A DNA stretch of 64,000 nucleotides from CAVVEQ01 sp963806635. GTDB lineage: Bacteria > Chloroflexota > Anaerolineae > Anaerolineales > Anaerolineaceae. The first letter of the stretch is position 1. The number at the start of each line of letters is the position of its first letter. Where the stretch lies: the NCBI GenBank assembly GCA_963806635.1, contig CAWDZA010000021.1:171301-235300 (forward strand), read 5' to 3'. The position numbers were made by a program, and so were the translations under genes. Below, one piece after another: positions 60,785 through 64,000 of this stretch. The notes under the pieces are model-generated. The model had not been told where the DNA came from, ran no database searches, and worked only from the letters and a program-made list of their open reading frames with translations.

Positions 60785-62233
60785 ATGAAAATGCTAATCG
60801 ATGGTCAATGGGTTGAATCTTCAGATCATGCCTGGTCAAGTGTCATCAATCCCGGAACAGGCAAGGAGATCGATAAAGTTCCCAAGGCAACCACGCAGGA
60901 TATGGTTAGGGTGGTCGCTGCTGCCCAGCAGGGTAAGCTCGCCATGCGTAAATTAACCGCTCTGCAACGCTACGAGATGCTCACCAGAATCGCCCAATCC
61001 ATCGATGCTCACCGCGAGGAGCTTTGCCACCTGCTGGCCGAGGAAAACGGCAAACCCATCCAACAGACCCGCGCGGAAGTATCTGTCACTGCCAACATCT
61101 TCCGAAATTTTGCCGAGGAAGCCAAGCGGATGTTCGGAAGGGTGATGCCGGTGGACGCGGTAAAAGGAAACGAGCGGCACTTCGCCATCACCATCCGCCA
61201 GCCGCTGGGGGTTGTGGCGGCGATCATTCCCTTCAATTACCCAGTGGAATTATGGGGACACAAAGCCGCGGCGGCGCTGGCTGCCGGAAATGCGGTCATT
61301 TCCAAGCCGCCTTCCAACTGCCCGCTTGCCCTGTTGAAAATTGCGGAGCTGATGGAACAGTGTGGTTTACCCCGCGCAGCGCATCAGATGGTGACAGGCG
61401 GCGGGGAGGTGGTTGGCAGTTACCTCGCCAAAGCCGAAGGGATTCAGCTGGTTACCGTCACCGGAAGCACAGAAGTGGGGATCAAGATCGCCCAAATGGC
61501 GGCGGAGACCCTTAAAAAAGTGCACATGGAGTTGGGCGGAAACGATGCACTCATCATCCTGGAGGATTGCGACCTGGAAAAAGCTGCCACATCGGTTGTC
61601 CTGGGGCGACTGGCGCGCGGGAACGGACAGATCTGCTGCGCAGTCAAACGGATTTTCGTGGAGGCCTCTATTTATGATAAATTCGCTGCGTTGTTGACTG
61701 AAAAGGCCAAAGCGCTGAAGGTGGGCGATCAATTGCAGGAAGATACCGATGTCGGTCCGTTGATCTCGGAAAAAGCAGCCGAAGAGGTGGAGGTTTTTGT
61801 TAACGAGGCCGTGCGGCTGGGAGCAAAGGTCACTGTTGGTGGAACCCGGCACAACGCCTTCATGGATCCAACGGTGTTGACGAATGTGAAAGTGGATATG
61901 CCCCTCTTTAAAGAAGAGGTATTTGGTCCGGTCGCACCTCTCGTACCCTTTACATCGGTTGATGAAGCCATCCGCTTGTGCAATGACTCCCCTTATGGGC
62001 TGCAATCAGCAGTATTTACGAATGATATCAACAAGGCTTTCGATATTGCCTACAAGCTCGAGGCTGGCGGGGTGATCATCAACTGGTCCACCGCCCTGCG
62101 CGTGGAAACCCTGCCCTTCGGCGGGATCAAGATGAGCGGGCATGGCCGGGAGGGTGTGCATGATACGTTGGAGGAAATGACCGACCAGAAAACGATCGTG
62201 GTGCACAATGCCTTCTCAGTAATAGAGGAATAG
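60785..62233 (+). CDS. NAD(P)-dependent aldehyde dehydrogenase
   Basis: Oxidises an aldehyde to the acid; 482 residues of the ALDH superfamily. Cofactor-binding block FNYPVELWGHKAAAALAAGN, the catalytic Glu in MELGGND, the catalytic Cys in GQICCAVKR (second Cys of the pair is adjacent) and the closing LPFGGIKMSGHGREG are present. Succinate-semialdehyde, lactaldehyde or glycolaldehyde types are close relatives; substrate not settled. ATG 60785 has GAGGAG eight bases before it. It lies between IclR and a sugar ABC transporter, so it probably acts on an aldehyde formed from the imported sugar. Confidence 0.92.
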   Translation: MKMLIDGQWVESSDHAWSSVINPGTGKEIDKVPKATTQDMVRVVAAAQQGKLAMRKLTALQRYEMLTRIAQSIDAHREELCHLLAEENGKPIQQTRAEVSVTANIFRNFAEEAKRMFGRVMPVDAVKGNERHFAITIRQPLGVVAAIIPFNYPVELWGHKAAAALAAGNAVISKPPSNCPLALLKIAELMEQCGLPRAAHQMVTGGGEVVGSYLAKAEGIQLVTVTGSTEVGIKIAQMAAETLKKVHMELGGNDALIILEDCDLEKAATSVVLGRLARGNGQICCAVKRIFVEASIYDKFAALLTEKAKALKVGDQLQEDTDVGPLISEKAAEEVEVFVNEAVRLGAKVTVGGTRHNAFMDPTVLTNVKVDMPLFKEEVFGPVAPLVPFTSVDEAIRLCNDSPYGLQSAVFTNDINKAFDIAYKLEAGGVIINWSTALRVETLPFGGIKMSGHGREGVHDTLEEMTDQKTIVVHNAFSVIEE

Positions 62234-62244
62234 GTCAATTTTGA

Positions 62245-63746
62245 ATGACTGACGATTTCTTGGTAATGCGGGGTATCCGCAAGAGCTTCGACGGAACCCA
62301 GGCGCTCAAGGGGGTGGATTTCAGTGCGCAGTTGGGGGAAGTGCATGCCATTGTTGGTGAAAACGGGGCGGGGAAATCCACCTTGATGAAGATCCTGGCA
62401 GGCGCCTCTGCAACGGGATTCTGGTGAAATCATCCTGGACGGTGAGCCCGTATCCATTAAATCTCCAATGAGCGCCCATCGCTTGCAAATTCGAGCGGTT
62501 TATCAGGAGTTTAGCCTGGTATCCCATCTGAGTGTTACTGAAAACATCCTCCTGGGGCAGATGCCCACCAAAAAGAATAGTTGGTTGGTCGATTGGGATG
62601 AAGCCCACCGGTTGGCGGAGGAAAAACTGGCCGAGATCGGATTCACCGGACTGCAGGTGCGTCTGCCTGTCTCCAGCTTGAGTGTCTCCCACCAACAAAT
62701 GGTGGAAATTGCAAAGGCAGCGGTCACCCAGCCCAAAATATGGGTTCTGGACGAACCCTCCGCAGTCCTTTCCCAGGAAGAGTTGACCCGGCTTTTCGAG
62801 ATCATTCAAAATCTAAAAAAAGCACCTTCCCTAATTCTTTATATTTCGCACCGGTTGGATGAGGTTTTTGAAATTGCCGACCGGATTACTGTACTTAAAG
62901 ATGGCGAACTGGTTGGCACGGTAAAACCCGCAGAGACGGATCAAAACCAGCTCATTCGTATGATGGTGGGGCGCACTCTCGGCGAGATTTACCCCGAGCG
63001 CAAACCCAGCCTTGGAAAAGAGATCCTTTCCGTGAAAGGATTAGACCGGGGAGAAAGAGTACCAGGAAGTATCTTTTTCATTGAATCGTGGAGAAATTCT
63101 CGGATTTTTCGGATTGGTTGGCAGCGGGCGGACCCAGGTTGCCAGGGGGATATTTGGAGCGGATAAGGTGAAATCCGGTCAGATCTTATTGGAGGGTAAG
63201 GAAGTTCATCTGAAGTCCCCCCGCCAGGCCGTGAAGGCCGGGATCGCCCTCCTCACCGAAGACCGTAAAAAGGATGGCCTGGTGTTGAGCTGTTCGATCG
63301 CCGATAATGCAAGCCTGGCTACGATGGACCAGGTGAGCAAAGCAACCGTATTGAATATCCGTAAAAGAAACGACAGGGTCAACACCAAGGTCAAGGAGCT
63401 TTCGGTTCACCCGGAGCAGATCAATACCACCGTCCGGCGGCTCAGTGGCGGAAATCAACAAAAGGTCATTCTAGCCAAGTGGCTCTTATCGCAAGCCAAA
63501 ATTTTGATCCTGGATGAGCCGACCCGGGGCGTGGATGTGGCCACCAAGGTGGAGATTTACCATCTAATCAACAATCTCGCGAACCAGGGAGTAGGAATTA
63601 TGCTGATCTCTTCCGAATTACCGGAGATTCTTGGGATGTCCGATAGGGTCCTGGTGATGAAGGATGGGCATATTGCAGGAGAATTTTCAAGAGCGCAGGC
63701 CAGCGAAGAAAGTCTTTTATCCTGTGCTGCAGGAGTTGCTTCATGA
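62245..63746 (+). CDS. Sugar ABC transporter ATP-binding protein (RbsA/XylG type), frameshifted twice in this sequence
   Basis: Double ATPase subunit of a ribose/xylose-type importer. First domain: Walker A GENGAGKST, signature LSVSHQQMVE, Walker B VLDEPSAVL. Second domain: LVGSGRTQVARG (degenerate Walker A, usual in this family), LSGGNQQKVILAKW and ILDEPTRGVDVAT. An extra G or T near 62418 and an extra G in the G4 run at 63048-63051 split it in three. Corrected length 499, as in RbsA. Its stop overlaps the permease start (ATGA). Confidence 0.88.
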
Positions 63747-64000
63747 GTAATGTTGAAAATAAAAATATTGGTTTTGGGAAACGGGTTATGAATTCGCTGA
63801 GGGGATTCTATGCCAACTTTAATACCGGGCAAACCCGGGCAGGAGGAAAAAGGCAGTGGGTGAATTATGTCTTCCTGCTATCGTTTTTTATCCTCCTGTT
63901 TATTGCCGCATCCTTATCGGATGTTTTTTTCTCCTATGCGAACATCAGCAACCTTCTCCGCCAGATCGTTACCAACGGGATCACGCTTCCACCCCAAACC
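63743..64000 (+). CDS. Sugar ABC transporter permease (RbsC type), cut by window end
   Basis: First 86 codons of a membrane permease: a 50-residue cytoplasmic lead (KRVMNSLRGFYANFNTGQTR), one helix (YVFLLSFFILLFIAASLSDVFF) and the family block YANISNLLRQIVTNGI. The ATG overlaps the stop of the ATPase gene. The rest of the transport operon, probably with a binding protein, lies beyond the window. Confidence 0.85.
   Translation, partial: MSNVENKNIGFGKRVMNSLRGFYANFNTGQTRAGGKRQWVNYVFLLSFFILLFIAASLSDVFFSYANISNLLRQIVTNGITLPPQT

Overview
The window reads as a stretch of bacterial chromosome, GC-rich (roughly 55-62% in most genes) and densely coded. The gene content suggests a Chloroflexota bacterium, probably Anaerolineae-like. 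The clues are a 14-gene complex I operon with the NADH module, a transamidosome-type GatCAB, SpoVS, tandem YccF domains, a Rho/LysM-peptidase pair and many short consensus promoters. This is inference from gene families; no rRNA is present to settle it.

Layout. 1-2.4 kb: the 3' part of a Ca2+-type P-ATPase. 2.4-5.1 kb: a minus-strand group (SWIM zinc-finger miniprotein, GNAT acetyltransferase, RNase HII, family 2 glycosyltransferase, a small unknown protein) behind tRNA-Pro. 5.2-11.3 kb: lipoprotein esterase, gatC-gatA, small membrane proteins, an Fe-S protein and a membrane methyltransferase. 11.4-14.1 kb: rho with a LysM/M23 peptidase. 14.1-28.8 kb: a DUF3052-like gene and the complete nuoA-N operon, all on the minus strand. 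28.9-34.5 kb: a large membrane protein, rpoD and dnaG. 34.6-36.7 kb: a threonine/serine dehydratase, then a low-GC pair encoding an FCP1-like phosphatase and a macro-domain protein. 36.8-41.1 kb: glutamate dehydrogenase and a Met-rich secreted protein with a two-component system. 41.3-57.6 kb: mixed metabolic and housekeeping genes (alpha-oxoamine synthase, gatB, M42 peptidase, thioesterase, Rrf2 regulator, MFS, hutI, HD, IMPase, PepF, CorA, HEAT protein, deoxynucleoside kinase, nucleotidyltransferase). 57.6-58.1 kb: a non-coding region full of DnaA boxes, a strong candidate chromosomal origin. 58.1-59.5 kb: spoVS, a second deoxynucleoside kinase, ferredoxin and tRNA-Asn. 59.5-64 kb: a repeat-scarred segment behind the tRNA, then an IclR regulator, an aldehyde dehydrogenase and a sugar ABC transporter that runs off the window.

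How the parts fit. NuoA-N form a respiratory NADH:quinone oxidoreductase. gatC/gatA and the distant gatB together encode the Glu/Asp-tRNA amidotransferase. dnaG-rpoD is a shortened macromolecular-synthesis operon. If the origin call is right, nuo, rho, rpoD, dnaG and gatB all run with a fork moving left from 57.8 kb.

Quality. From about 42 kb on, seven genes are broken by single-base indels (nine insertions, one deletion) but otherwise keep every motif and regain normal family length when the base is corrected. No such break is seen in the first 41 kb. I read these as sequence or assembly errors, not gene decay. No CRISPR array, rRNA or complete insertion sequence was seen.
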